This document shows, piece after piece, positions 30,008 to 38,400 of a stretch of 64,000 nt of DNA (position 1 is its first letter; every line of letters starts with the position of its first letter). Origin of the DNA: Nocardia arizonensis (GTDB lineage: Bacteria > Actinomycetota > Actinomycetes > Mycobacteriales > Mycobacteriaceae); assembly GCF_001310275.1 (NCBI RefSeq), contig NZ_LGYZ01000001.1:1-64000 (forward strand), read 5' to 3'. A model generated the notes under the pieces. That model did not search any database. It had not been told where the DNA came from and saw only the letters and a list, made by a program, of their open reading frames with translations. The translations under genes were made by a program, and so were the position numbers.

Positions 30008-30883
30008 TCAGAAGGTGTAGGTGACCCCCGTCATCCGCTCCGATTCCTCCCACAGCCTGCGCCACAGTTTCGTGTTCCGGGACAGTCCGGTCGACGGTGA
30101 GGCTTCCACCGGTCCCTGACTCTGCATGAGCCGGGTCGGACCCCAGTAGGTGTTCGGGTCGGCGTCGGGCATGGTGGCGGCGAAGAGGGTGGAATGGGCC
30201 GCCTTCGCGGGCGGGTGGCCGACCATGCGGATGAACGGTTTGCTGATCCGGTCCAGTGGCGTCTCGGTGCGGGCGAACAGGTCGGTGGCCGAGACACCCG
30301 GGTGCACGCCGTAGGAGCGCACGGCCGACCCGGCTTCGGCGAGCCGGCGTTGCAGTTCCCTGGCGAACATGAGGTTGGCCAGTTTGGCCTGCGCGTAGGC
30401 GAGATTGCGCTGGTACCGGCGGTTCTCGTAGTTGAGGTCGTCGACATGGAACTTGGCGGTCTGCTTGTGCGCGATACTCGACAGCGTCACCACGCGGTCG
30501 CCGATGCGATCGAGCAGCAGGCCGGTGAGGGCGAAGTGACCGAGATGGTTGACGCCGAACTGGGTTTCGAAGCCGTCCTTGGTGCGGGTGAACGGCACGT
30601 TCATCAGGCCCGCGTTGTTGATGAGCACGTCGAAGGGTTCGGCGTCTTCGGCGAAGCGGCGTACCGAGGCCAGATCGGCGAGATCCAGTGCGGCGGTGCG
30701 CACATCGCCCGGTACGGCGGCGGCGACATCCTTGGCCTTGGCCGCGTTGCGACAGGCCATGATCACGGTGGCGCCCTTGGCCGCCAGCGCCTTGGTGGTC
30801 TCGACGCCGAGGCCGCCGTTGGCCCCGGTGATCACGAAGATGCGCCCGGTCTGGTCCGGGATCTCAGTAGGTTTCCACGCCAT
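30008..30883 (-). CDS. Short-chain dehydrogenase/reductase, retinol-dehydrogenase-like
   Basis: 291 aa from ATG at 30883. Classical SDR: ITGANGGLGVE (TGxxxGxG cofactor site), INNAGLM, the catalytic Ser in VVTLSSIAHK, YAQAKLAN giving Tyr-xxx-Lys, and HPGVSATDL after it. Arg in MACRN favours NADP(H). The substrate is unknown; similar proteins are often annotated as retinol or protochlorophyllide reductase-like. A palindrome lies 9 bp upstream, and a TetR gene is divergent 276 bp away, which may control it. Confidence 0.85.
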   Translation of the reverse strand: MAWKPTEIPDQTGRIFVITGANGGLGVETTKALAAKGATVIMACRNAAKAKDVAAAVPGDVRTAALDLADLASVRRFAEDAEPFDVLINNAGLMNVPFTRTKDGFETQFGVNHLGHFALTGLLLDRIGDRVVTLSSIAHKQTAKFHVDDLNYENRRYQRNLAYAQAKLANLMFARELQRRLAEAGSAVRSYGVHPGVSATDLFARTETPLDRISKPFIRMVGHPPAKAAHSTLFAATMPDADPNTYWGPTRLMQSQGPVEASPSTGLSRNTKLWRRLWEESERMTGVTYTF

Positions 30884-30891
30884 GGCCAAAC

Positions 30892-30907
30892 CTTACTTCG
30901 CAGTAAG
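30892..30907. promoter_or_regulatory. Palindromic operator upstream of the SDR gene
   Basis: CTTACT at 30892-30897 and AGTAAG at 30902-30907 are perfect inverted half-sites with a 4-nt centre, 9 bp upstream of the SDR start. TetR-family proteins bind such short palindromes, and a TetR gene is divergent at 31160. The pairing is inferred. Confidence 0.55.
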
Positions 30908-31159
30908 TTCACAGGGAAGGTGTTGCCCCGGATTGACCGAATTGGCTCAGACAATACCGGCATACACCCTCGACGGCCCGCCGTTCGGCCGAACATCGAA
31001 CTGCTTCCGCTGACCCTGTCGGTGGGTCTGCCCGGTCGCGAATCTCGGCGTATGCCACGAAGACGCTCGATCGTGACCTGAATCACAACATTCGCGGAAA
31101 ACGGATGAACTGATCGCTACGCCCGGGCGGGTGCGGCCCTACTGCAATACCGTGAAGCC

Positions 31160-31789
31160 GTGACCATCGTGGGCAGGCAGTATGGCGGGCGCGCCGTCGC
31201 CGAACGCAAGGCCGAGCGCAGGCTCCGCTTCCTGGAGGCGGCGATCCGGCTGTTCGCCGAACGCGGCTACACCGACTGTTCGCTCGCCGATGTCTGCGCT
31301 GTCGCCGGACTGTCCAAGCGACAGTTCTACGAGGAGTTCGACACCAGGGAGGACGTCCTGATCGCGGCATACGACCGCATCCAGGACGAGGCCGCCGCGG
31401 CGGTGGTCGCAGGCATGCGCGAGTTGGACCCCGGCCTCGACCCCGTCGCCGCGATCCGGGCACTCGTCACCTCCTACATCGCCGCGATCGGCGCCGATCC
31501 GTATCGGGCCAAGGTCGCCTTCATCGAGGTCGTCGGCGTCAGTGAACGGATGGAACGGCACCGCCGCGCGCGCAGGCACGCGTGGGCCGCGGTGCTCGAG
31601 TCGACGGTGGTGCCCATGGTGCTGCCGGGCGGGCGCGTCCGCGGGCTGCCCGGCATGGCCTCGACCGCGCTCATCGGCGCGATCAACGGGCTGACCCAGG
31701 AGTGGTTGCTCACGCGGCCGCGGCCGCCGGTGGAGGCTCTCGTCGAATTGCTGGTGCCGGTCGCGCTCGCGTTGGTCGAGAAGCCCTGA
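31160..31789 (+). CDS. TetR-family transcriptional regulator
   Basis: 209 aa, GTG start. The N-terminal HTH is clear: AAIRLFAERGYTDCSLADVCAVAGLSKRQFYEEF, with the TetR-typical F-x-x-x-G-Y-x-x-x-S/T pattern. The remaining residues form the helical ligand-binding domain. It is divergent from the SDR gene, and the two probably form a regulator-target pair. Ligand unknown. Confidence 0.88.
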   Translation: MTIVGRQYGGRAVAERKAERRLRFLEAAIRLFAERGYTDCSLADVCAVAGLSKRQFYEEFDTREDVLIAAYDRIQDEAAAAVVAGMRELDPGLDPVAAIRALVTSYIAAIGADPYRAKVAFIEVVGVSERMERHRRARRHAWAAVLESTVVPMVLPGGRVRGLPGMASTALIGAINGLTQEWLLTRPRPPVEALVELLVPVALALVEKP

Positions 31790-31992
31790 CCCGTCCGCCG
31801 TCGCCGATCGGGGCTTGCCCGCGACCGCCCGCGATGCCTATGGTGACTCGGTGACTGCCGGGTCGGCCTCGCGCCGCGCACAGACGGGTTTCCCGGCCGG
31901 CCGGTGATCCGGCGGCGGGCCAGGGCCCCGCCCCTCCCTCGCGATTTCCCAAGTACCGCAAGGTTTTCGGGACGCGAAAGGAGGTGAATCCC

Positions 31993-32244
31993 ATGTCCCA
32001 CTTCTCTGTTGAATCCTGGCGTCGTTTCATCGACGCGAACGGTGTCGGCAGTGTGCTCGACGCGACCGTGGTCCAGGTCGTGCCCTTCGGCGCCTTCCTC
32101 GAGGTCGCACCGGGTGTGCACGGCCTGTGGCACCACGCCGAATGGTCGCCGGAGTCGGCCGCTCCCGCTATCGGGTCGACCGTGTCGGTTCGAATCCTGG
32201 CCGTCGACGACGAGCGGCATCGCGTAAGCCTCGCCGCCGCGTAG
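31993..32244 (+). CDS. Single S1-domain RNA-binding protein
   Basis: 83 aa from ATG at 31993. The start is fixed by AAAGGAGGTGA just upstream, an almost perfect complement of the 16S rRNA 3' end; a GTG inside that sequence at 31984 is not the start. Residues about 15-80 form one S1/OB domain: GSVLDATVVQVVPFGAFLEVAPGVHGL, then GSTVSVRILAVDDERHRVSL. S1 domains bind single-stranded RNA. Nothing else is in the protein, so it may be an RNA chaperone or a ribosome-associated factor. It is monocistronic, ended by a strong hairpin. Confidence 0.85.
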   Translation: MSHFSVESWRRFIDANGVGSVLDATVVQVVPFGAFLEVAPGVHGLWHHAEWSPESAAPAIGSTVSVRILAVDDERHRVSLAAA

Positions 32245-32266
32245 TCGGCGCGGTTCGTCGAGCCGG

Positions 32267-32301
32267 GTGTGCGGAGGCAGTCTCCACCTGCCTCCGCACA
32301 C
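32267..32301 (+). terminator. Hairpin after the S1-domain gene
   Basis: Perfect 14-bp arms (32267-32280 and 32288-32301) around a 7-nt loop, 22 bp after the stop. No T-run follows. It separates the S1-domain gene from the PadR promoter. Confidence 0.7.
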
Positions 32302-32329
32302 GCCGGCGAGCCTAGTCCGCGAACACCGC

Positions 32330-32369
32330 TTGTGAAACGAATGCTCGTACACGTATATTCGTGGACGAG
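32330..32369 (+). promoter_or_regulatory. padR promoter with overlapping 26-bp palindromic operator
   Basis: A -35-like TTGTGA (32330-32335) and a -10-like TATATT (32354-32359) are 18 bp apart. The -10 lies inside a 26-bp palindrome at 32344-32369 in which 22 positions are symmetric (half-sites CTCGTaCACG and CGTGgACGAG). The PadR start codon is 14 bp downstream. A protein bound here would block RNA polymerase, so autoregulation by the PadR protein is the simplest reading. Confidence 0.75.
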
Positions 32370-32382
32370 TAGGGAGGTGTTC

Positions 32383-33060
32383 GTGGCGGCCAAGCGCAAG
32401 GTCGACAATCTGCTGGCACTCGCCGTGCTCTCGGTGATCGTCGCGCGGCCGATGCACCGCTACGAGATCGCCTCCACGCTGCGCGAACGCGGCAAGGACC
32501 GCGATATGGACATCAAATGGGGCTCGCTTTACACGGTCGTGCAGAACATGGCGAAGGCGGGCTTTCTCGAGGTCGTGGGCAGTGAGCGCGACGGCGCCCG
32601 CCCGGAACGTGTCATCTACCGCATCACTCCCGCCGGACGCGCCGAATTGGCCGACTGGACAAGGGATCTGATCGCCTCGCCCGAATACGAGCTGCGCAGT
32701 TTCACCGCGGGGCTCTCCGTGGTCAGCGTCCTGCCGCCCGACGAGGTGATCGCCACGCTCGGCGAGCGGATCACCGCGCTGGAACGGGCGATCGCCGCAG
32801 GCGAGGCCGAACACGCGGCGCTGGCGGAGCTGCGGCTGCCCCGGCTGTTCCTGGTCGAGGCCGAATACGGCATCGCGATGCGCAAGGCCGAACTGGAATG
32901 GGTGCGGTCCTGGCGCGCGGAACTGGTCGAGGGCCGCTTTCCCGACCTCGAATTCTGGCGGCGTGTGCATGCCGAGGGCATCGAACCCGCCGAGGTCGTC
33001 GAAATGGTCGAAAGGAGGCAAGCGACCGAGCCGAATCCGCCCCGGCCGACGGCCGGATAA
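32383..33060 (+). CDS. PadR-family transcriptional regulator
   Basis: 225 aa from GTG at 32383, spaced 5-6 nt after AGGGAGG. The N-terminal PadR winged helix is clear (LLALAVLSVIVARPMHRYEIASTL, GSLYTVVQNMAKAGFL, RVIYRITPAGRAEL). The C-terminal half is a helical dimerisation domain (PadR C, Vir-type). Such regulators usually repress detoxification or transport genes and respond to small aromatic ligands or drugs. It sits under its own palindromic operator, with an FAD monooxygenase gene 167 bp downstream on the same strand. Confidence 0.88.
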   Translation: MAAKRKVDNLLALAVLSVIVARPMHRYEIASTLRERGKDRDMDIKWGSLYTVVQNMAKAGFLEVVGSERDGARPERVIYRITPAGRAELADWTRDLIASPEYELRSFTAGLSVVSVLPPDEVIATLGERITALERAIAAGEAEHAALAELRLPRLFLVEAEYGIAMRKAELEWVRSWRAELVEGRFPDLEFWRRVHAEGIEPAEVVEMVERRQATEPNPPRPTAG

Positions 33061-33227
33061 TCACGAGACGAGCCCGGCGGAGGTGCGGCAACACCGCCGC
33101 CGGGCCCCATTCAACCGTCTCGAACCGTGCCCGCATGCGCGCACCCGGCCACGAGGCTGGCAACCACAGGATAACCGGGTGGCGCACGGGTCGGTTCGGG
33201 GATCGTTCCTACCTCTGGGAGACACCC

Positions 33228-34436
33228 ATGTCCGAAACCACACGTACCGCCCTTGTCATAGGGGGTGGCATCGCGGGCCCGGTCGCCGCGACCGCCCTGC
33301 TCGAGGCGGGTATCGACGCCCGCGTCTACGAGGCGTATCCCGGCCCGTCGCACACCATCGGCAGCGGGCTCGCGATCGCGCCGAACGGTCTGGCTGCGCT
33401 CGACATCATCGGCGCGGGAGATCCGGTGCGCGCCATCGCCGTGCCGGTGTCGTCGATGCGCATGTCGCTCGGCGGCAAGATCCTGTCCATGCCCGCATTG
33501 GCGGATGTGCCGCCGTTGCAGGTCGTCGATCGCGGTGAACTGCACCGGACCCTGCACGAACACGCCGTGCGCGCGGGCGTTGCGTTCGAATACGGCAAAC
33601 GGCTCGTCGATGTGGACGAACACGAGTCGGGGGTCACCGCGCGCTTCGCCGACGGCAGCACCGCGACCGCCGACGTGCTGATCGGCACCGACGGCATCCG
33701 CTCGACGGTGCGCGGTCTGATCGATCCGGCGGCGAAGGGACCCGACTACACCGGAATGCTCGGCTTCGGCGCGCTCACCGAATGCGATCTCGACCTCGAA
33801 CCGGGCGTCATGACCTTCGCCTTCGGCAAACGGGCCTACTACCTGTACTGGCGCCACGACGACCGGCGCATCGCGTGGGGTGTGAATCTGCCGCACAAAC
33901 GCTACCTTTCGTCCACCGAGGCGCGCGCGATCCCGGCGCAGCGGTGGCTGCGCACCCTCCGCGAGGTCTACGGTGACGACCGACCGGGCGGCGAACTGGC
34001 CCGGCGCACCACCGAGGACCAACTCGAGGTGGTGGGCGCACTGCACATCATGCCGCCGGTGCGGCACTGGTACCGGGGGCGGATGGTGCTGGTGGGTGAT
34101 GCCGTGCACGCCCCGTCCAACAGTTCGGGACAGGGGGCCTCGCTCGCGATCGAGAGCGCGATCGAGGTGGCGCGCTGTCTGCGGGATCTGCCCGATCCGG
34201 AACATGCCTTCGCCGCCTACGAAGGTTTGCGGCGCGAGCGGGTGGAGGGCGTCGCCGCGCGGGCGGCGCGTGTCAACGTCAGCAAGACACCGGGACCGGC
34301 GGGCCGGGCCATGATGCGGCTGATGATGCCGCTGCTGACGCGCACGGTGATGAATCCGGAGAAGACGATGGGCCACGAACAGCGCTATCGCATCGACTGG
34401 GACGCGCCGGTGCGGGCGGCGTCGATCGGGGTGTAA
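33228..34436 (+). CDS. FAD-dependent aromatic-type monooxygenase
   Basis: 402 aa from ATG at 33228. Group A flavin monooxygenase: ALVIGGGIAGPVAAT near the start binds FAD, the DG motif is in LIGTDGIRSTVRG, and the GD motif in RMVLVGDAVHAPSNSSGQG. C-terminal helices are hydrophobic (MMRLMMPLLTRTVM). The substrate is unknown; the family includes hydroxylases of aromatic substrates and drug-inactivating enzymes. With the upstream PadR regulator it could be a detoxification pair, or a tailoring enzyme for the NRPS product. A strong hairpin closes the transcript. Confidence 0.85.
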   Translation: MSETTRTALVIGGGIAGPVAATALLEAGIDARVYEAYPGPSHTIGSGLAIAPNGLAALDIIGAGDPVRAIAVPVSSMRMSLGGKILSMPALADVPPLQVVDRGELHRTLHEHAVRAGVAFEYGKRLVDVDEHESGVTARFADGSTATADVLIGTDGIRSTVRGLIDPAAKGPDYTGMLGFGALTECDLDLEPGVMTFAFGKRAYYLYWRHDDRRIAWGVNLPHKRYLSSTEARAIPAQRWLRTLREVYGDDRPGGELARRTTEDQLEVVGALHIMPPVRHWYRGRMVLVGDAVHAPSNSSGQGASLAIESAIEVARCLRDLPDPEHAFAAYEGLRRERVEGVAARAARVNVSKTPGPAGRAMMRLMMPLLTRTVMNPEKTMGHEQRYRIDWDAPVRAASIGV

Positions 34437-34445
34437 GGATGCCCG

Positions 34446-34478
34446 CGCGGGGGCGGGCGGCGTGCGCCCGCCCCCGCG
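34446..34478 (+). terminator. Perfect 13-bp GC hairpin after the monooxygenase gene
   Basis: Arms 34446-34458 and 34466-34478 with a 7-nt loop, starting 9 bp after the stop codon. It separates the PadR/monooxygenase unit from the adenylation-fragment gene. No T-run follows. Confidence 0.7.
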
Positions 34479-34524
34479 AAATTCCGGTCTCGCGGGCATA
34501 TTCCCAGGTCGGGAGGGTGCCCAA

Positions 34525-34544
34525 GGGTGAGGTTTTGTTCACCC
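34525..34544 (+). promoter_or_regulatory. Small hairpin in the 5' region of the adenylation-fragment gene
   Basis: GGGTGA (34525-34530) pairs with TCACCC (34539-34544) across an 8-nt T-rich loop, about 107 bp upstream of the fragment gene. It could be an operator or part of a leader. No clear promoter consensus was identified nearby. Confidence 0.3.
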
Positions 34545-34651
34545 TCGGAGGGCGGGTGGGTAGCACTGGGGTTGCTGTTGGGAGGACTCGCGAGCGGCGA
34601 GAGTAGAGGCATACCAGAAATGCCGAGGACAACCTCCCGAGGGAGCACGCA

Positions 34652-35092
34652 ATGTACACCCAGGCCGCATCTTCCGCCCGTAGCACCGCCGTCGCACTGG
34701 TCGAGACCACAGATCCGGCCGCCGTCGCGGTGTCGACCGTGGACTGCGACCTCACTTACCGTGAGCTCGACGCCTGGTCCAACCGCCTGGCCCGGGTGTT
34801 GATCGAACTCGGCGCCCGCGCAGGCGTCCGCGTCGCGGTGGCCGTCGAACCGGCCATCGAGGCCGCGGTCACCCGCATGGCCGTCGCCAAGACCGGCGCC
34901 ACCGAGGTCGACGGCGAGCTGCCGCCCTTCGGCATCGAACTCGGCGTCACCACCGAGGCGACCCGGTCGCGGCTGTCGGATTCGGTGCGCTGGCTGGTGC
35001 TGGACGACCGCTCCACCCTGGTCCGCTACATGACCGGCTCGGACGCGCCGATCACCGACGCCGACCGCATGCCCGTGCGCCGGGCGTCCTGA
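34652..35092 (+). CDS. Free-standing N-terminal fragment of an NRPS adenylation domain
   Basis: 146 aa from ATG at 34652, with GAGGGAG upstream. Residues 18-146 match the first part of an adenylation domain: [22 protein letters not shown] (core A1), AVTRMAVAKTGA (core A2), then RWLVLDDRSTL and GSDAPITDADR. The latter segments are nearly the same as those of the large NRPS downstream ([12 protein letters not shown] in module 2, SSPITDADR in module 1). It stops just before the A3 TSGSTG motif, so it cannot bind ATP or activate an amino acid. About 20 residues after A2 (the DPxYPxxRI segment) are also gone. The frame is intact and the gene has a ribosome-binding site and its own terminator, so it may be expressed. 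It could be a decaying duplicate or a repurposed interaction protein. Confidence 0.8.
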   Translation: MYTQAASSARSTAVALVETTDPAAVAVSTVDCDLTYRELDAWSNRLARVLIELGARAGVRVAVAVEPAIEAAVTRMAVAKTGATEVDGELPPFGIELGVTTEATRSRLSDSVRWLVLDDRSTLVRYMTGSDAPITDADRMPVRRAS

Positions 35093-35119
35093 ATCCCCGC
35101 GCCGACCGCGGAATACCGA

Positions 35120-35162
35120 CCGGGAATCGACCGACGGAATTCGTCCGTCGATTCCCGGTTTT
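35120..35162 (+). terminator. Intrinsic terminator after the adenylation fragment
   Basis: Seventeen-base arms (35120-35136 and 35142-35158) with a single mismatch and a 5-nt loop are followed directly by TTTT (35159-35162). It lies 27 bp after the fragment's stop and 258 bp before the NRPS start. It is one of the two most canonical intrinsic terminators here (the other is at 62371-62411) and could also act as an attenuator for readthrough into the NRPS gene. Confidence 0.85.
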
Positions 35163-35419
35163 CGGTGGAATTTCCGGCCGTCGCGCGGCCATGTCGAGAC
35201 ATCTCGCGGACACCGGAAATCCGAGTCGTCCGCGCGCCGCCCCGGGATAGAATTCCCCTCGGGAAGATACATGCGCACGCTGGTCGATTCACCGCCGAAA
35301 GCTCGTTCCCCCACGATCGAGCGGGTCTCCTGCGGCCGACAGCGCGCTCGCCCCGGCCCGGCGCGGCGCGCGTTCCGATTTGTCCTCATTGACCCCGCCT
35401 GAGCACGCAGGAATCATCT
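35163..35419 (+). promoter_or_regulatory. NRPS upstream region with nested inverted repeat
   Basis: 257 bp. TTTCCGG (35171-35177) and CCGGAAA (35213-35219) enclose a 12-bp palindrome ATGTCGAGACAT (35191-35202), a nested arrangement suited to a dimeric regulator. A -10-like TAGAAT lies near 35246 without a good -35. No iron-regulator box of the TTAGGnTnnnCTnA kind was found. Confidence 0.45.
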
Positions 35420-38400
35420 ATGCCACAGCGATCTGCCTCGCCGGTTGTCTCGGACAGCCTCCCGTCCGCCGCCATTCCCCTGTCCGCCGCCCAGCGCGGC
35501 ATCTGGTTCGCCCAGCATTTCGCGGGGGCCACCCCGATCTCCATCGCGCAGTACACCGAATTGGACGGGCCGATCGATACGGAACTGCTCGCCGCCGCCT
35601 CGCGCCGGGCCGGACGGGAATTCGGCACCGGATATCTGCGGTTGATCGAGGTCGACGGTATTCCGTATCAGACGGTGGATCCGACACTCGACGACGCACT
35701 CAGGATCATCGATTTCCGCACCGAAGCCGATCCCGAGGCCGCCGCCCGCGCGTGGATGCGCGCGGAGTACTCGGCGCCGCTGGATCTGCTGGCCGACCGG
35801 CTCGCCGCGGTGACCATGTTGCGGATCGGCGAGCAGCGCTGGTTCTGGTATCAGCGCATCCACCACATAGTGTTGGACGGATTCGGGGCCATGACGCTGT
35901 TGCAGCGCATCGCCGAGCTCTACAACGCCGAGGTCGAGGGCCGACCCGAGCCGCCCGCCAAGGCCGAGGACCTGCGCACCATCGTCGACGCCGACGCGGC
36001 CTACCGCGATTCGGACCGGTTCGCCGCGGACGGCCGTTACTGGCGCGAGCATCTGGCGGGTATGGCCGAGCCGGTGAGTCTGGCCGGTCGCGCCGCGGGT
36101 GTGGAGGCGCACCCGAATCTGGTGTCGGGCGAATTGCCCACGGCCACCGCGCAATTGATCGATACGGTGGCCGAGGCGGTGAACTCGGGCGTCGCGCCGG
36201 TGGTGGTCGCCGCCTTCGGCGCGTACCTGTCCGCGATGACCGGTGCGACGGAAGTCGTGCTGAGCCTGCCGGTTTCGGGTCGGACCACCGCGGCGCTGCG
36301 GCGCTCCGGCGGAATGGTCGCCAATGTCGTGCCGCTGCGGCTGACCCTCGATCCGGCCGCCACGGTCGGATCGCTCATCCGCGCCGCCCAGGGCGAGCTG
36401 ACCTCGGCGCTGCGCCGTCAGCGCTACCGGCAGGAGGACATCGTCCGCGACCTCGGCTGGGCAGTGGACGAGGGCGCGTCATTCGGTCCCACCGTGAATC
36501 TGATGATGGCGGACACCCGGATCACGCTGGGGCCGGTGGTGGGGCGCATGCACGTGCTCACCTCGGGTGCGATCGAGGATCTGTTCCTGAACCTGTACCC
36601 GGGGGTCGGCGGGGAGAGCACTCATATCGACTTCCAGGCCAATCCGAAGCTCTACACCGACGCCGAACTCGCCGGTCAACACCGTCGGTTCCTGGCCTTC
36701 CTGCACCGGTTCCTTGCCGCGGGCGCGCACGCGCCACTGGCGACGGTCTCGGTGCTGTCCGAAGACGAGTCCGCCGAACTCGTGCCCGCCCGCGGGCGCG
36801 CCGATGTCGAGCCGCGTACGCTGGCGGCCATTCTCGACGACGGCGCGGCACTGGCGCCCGGCGCGGTGGCGCTGCGGGAAGGCGCTCGGGAACTGACCTA
36901 CCGCGAGGTCGAGGAGTACACCGCGCGGCTTGCCAGGGTGCTGATCGAGCGCGGCGCGGGACCCGAACGGACCGTGGCGATCTCGATTCCGAGGTCCATC
37001 GAGTCGGTGCTTGCCATGTGGGCGGTCGCCCGCACCGGAGCCGCCTTCGTCCCCATCGATCCCGGCTACCCGGCCGACCGCATCGAATACATGGTCCGCG
37101 ACAGCGCGGTGGTGGCCGGTCTGACCGTGCGCGCGGTGCGCGACGGGTTGCCCGACACGGTGACCTGGACGGTGCTTGACGACATCGAGACAGATAAGTC
37201 TGTGGCACAACGGGATTCGTCACCGATCACCGATGCCGACCGCACCGCTCCGCTGCGCCTCGATCAGACCGCCTATCTCATCTACACCTCGGGATCGACC
37301 GGACTTCCCAAAGGCGTGATGGTCTCCCATCGCGGTCTGGCGAATCTGGTGGCGAACTCCGGCGCCGGTTTCGGCGTGGACGCCGATTCGGTGGTGGCGC
37401 ACGCGGTCTCACCCAGCTTCGACATCTCCATCGAGGAACTGCTCGTCGCCTTCGACGCCGGCGCCACCGTCGCGGTGGTGCCGCCCTCGGCCTATGCCGG
37501 TGACGAGTTGGCGCGAGTGCTGCGCGAGCACGGTGTCACCCATTTGAATGTCACACCGGCCGTGGTCAATTCGCTCGACCCGGCGACACTGCCCGCGCTG
37601 CGCACCGTGGTCGTCGGCGGCGACGCCTGCCCGCCGGAGCTGGTGACCGCCTGGGCGGGGCGCACCCTGCTCAACGGCTACGGACCCACCGAGACCACCA
37701 TCACCGTCACGCTGAGCGCGGCGCTGTCGCCGGACGCCCCGGTCACCATCGGCGAACTCACCCGCGGGGTGCGCGCCGTCGTCCTCGACCCGTGGCTGCG
37801 GCCGGTCGCCCCCGGCGCTACCGGTGAGCTCTACCTCGGCGGCGCGGCCGTGGCGCGCGGTTACCATCGCCGCAACGGCCTGACCGCGAGCCGATTCGTC
37901 GCCGACCCGTACGTCCCGGGGCAGCGCCTCTACCGCACCGGTGACCTGGTGCGCTGGCGTCGCCAGGACAGCAGGCTGGAACTCGAGTACGCCGGTCGCG
38001 GCGATTTCCAGGTCAAGGTGCGCGGCTACCGCATCGAACTGGGCGAGATCGATGCGGCCCTGTCCCGGCAGCCCGGGGTCGATTTCGCACTCACCATCGG
38101 CGCGCGCACTCCGTCGGGTGCTACCGCGCTGGTCGCGTATGTGCTCGGCGCGCCCGGCGTGGACCTGGTGGCGGAATCGCTGCGCGCCGCGGTGGGGCAG
38201 ACGCTGCCCGCCTACATGGTGCCCTCGGTCGTCATGGTGCTCGACCATCTGCCGCTGACCCCGGTGGGCAAGGTCGACCGGCGCGCGCTGCCCGCACCGG
38301 ATTTCGGCGCGCGGGTAACCGTCCGGCGCGCGCCGTCGACGCCGCGCGAGCAGACGCTGGCCGATCTCTTCGCCGAGGTGCTCGGATGCGAAGCGGTCGG

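Noticed and set aside
35163..35419. An iron-regulator box before the NRPS
   Set aside because: No sequence close to the IdeR/DmdR consensus was found, so a siderophore function is not supported by regulation.
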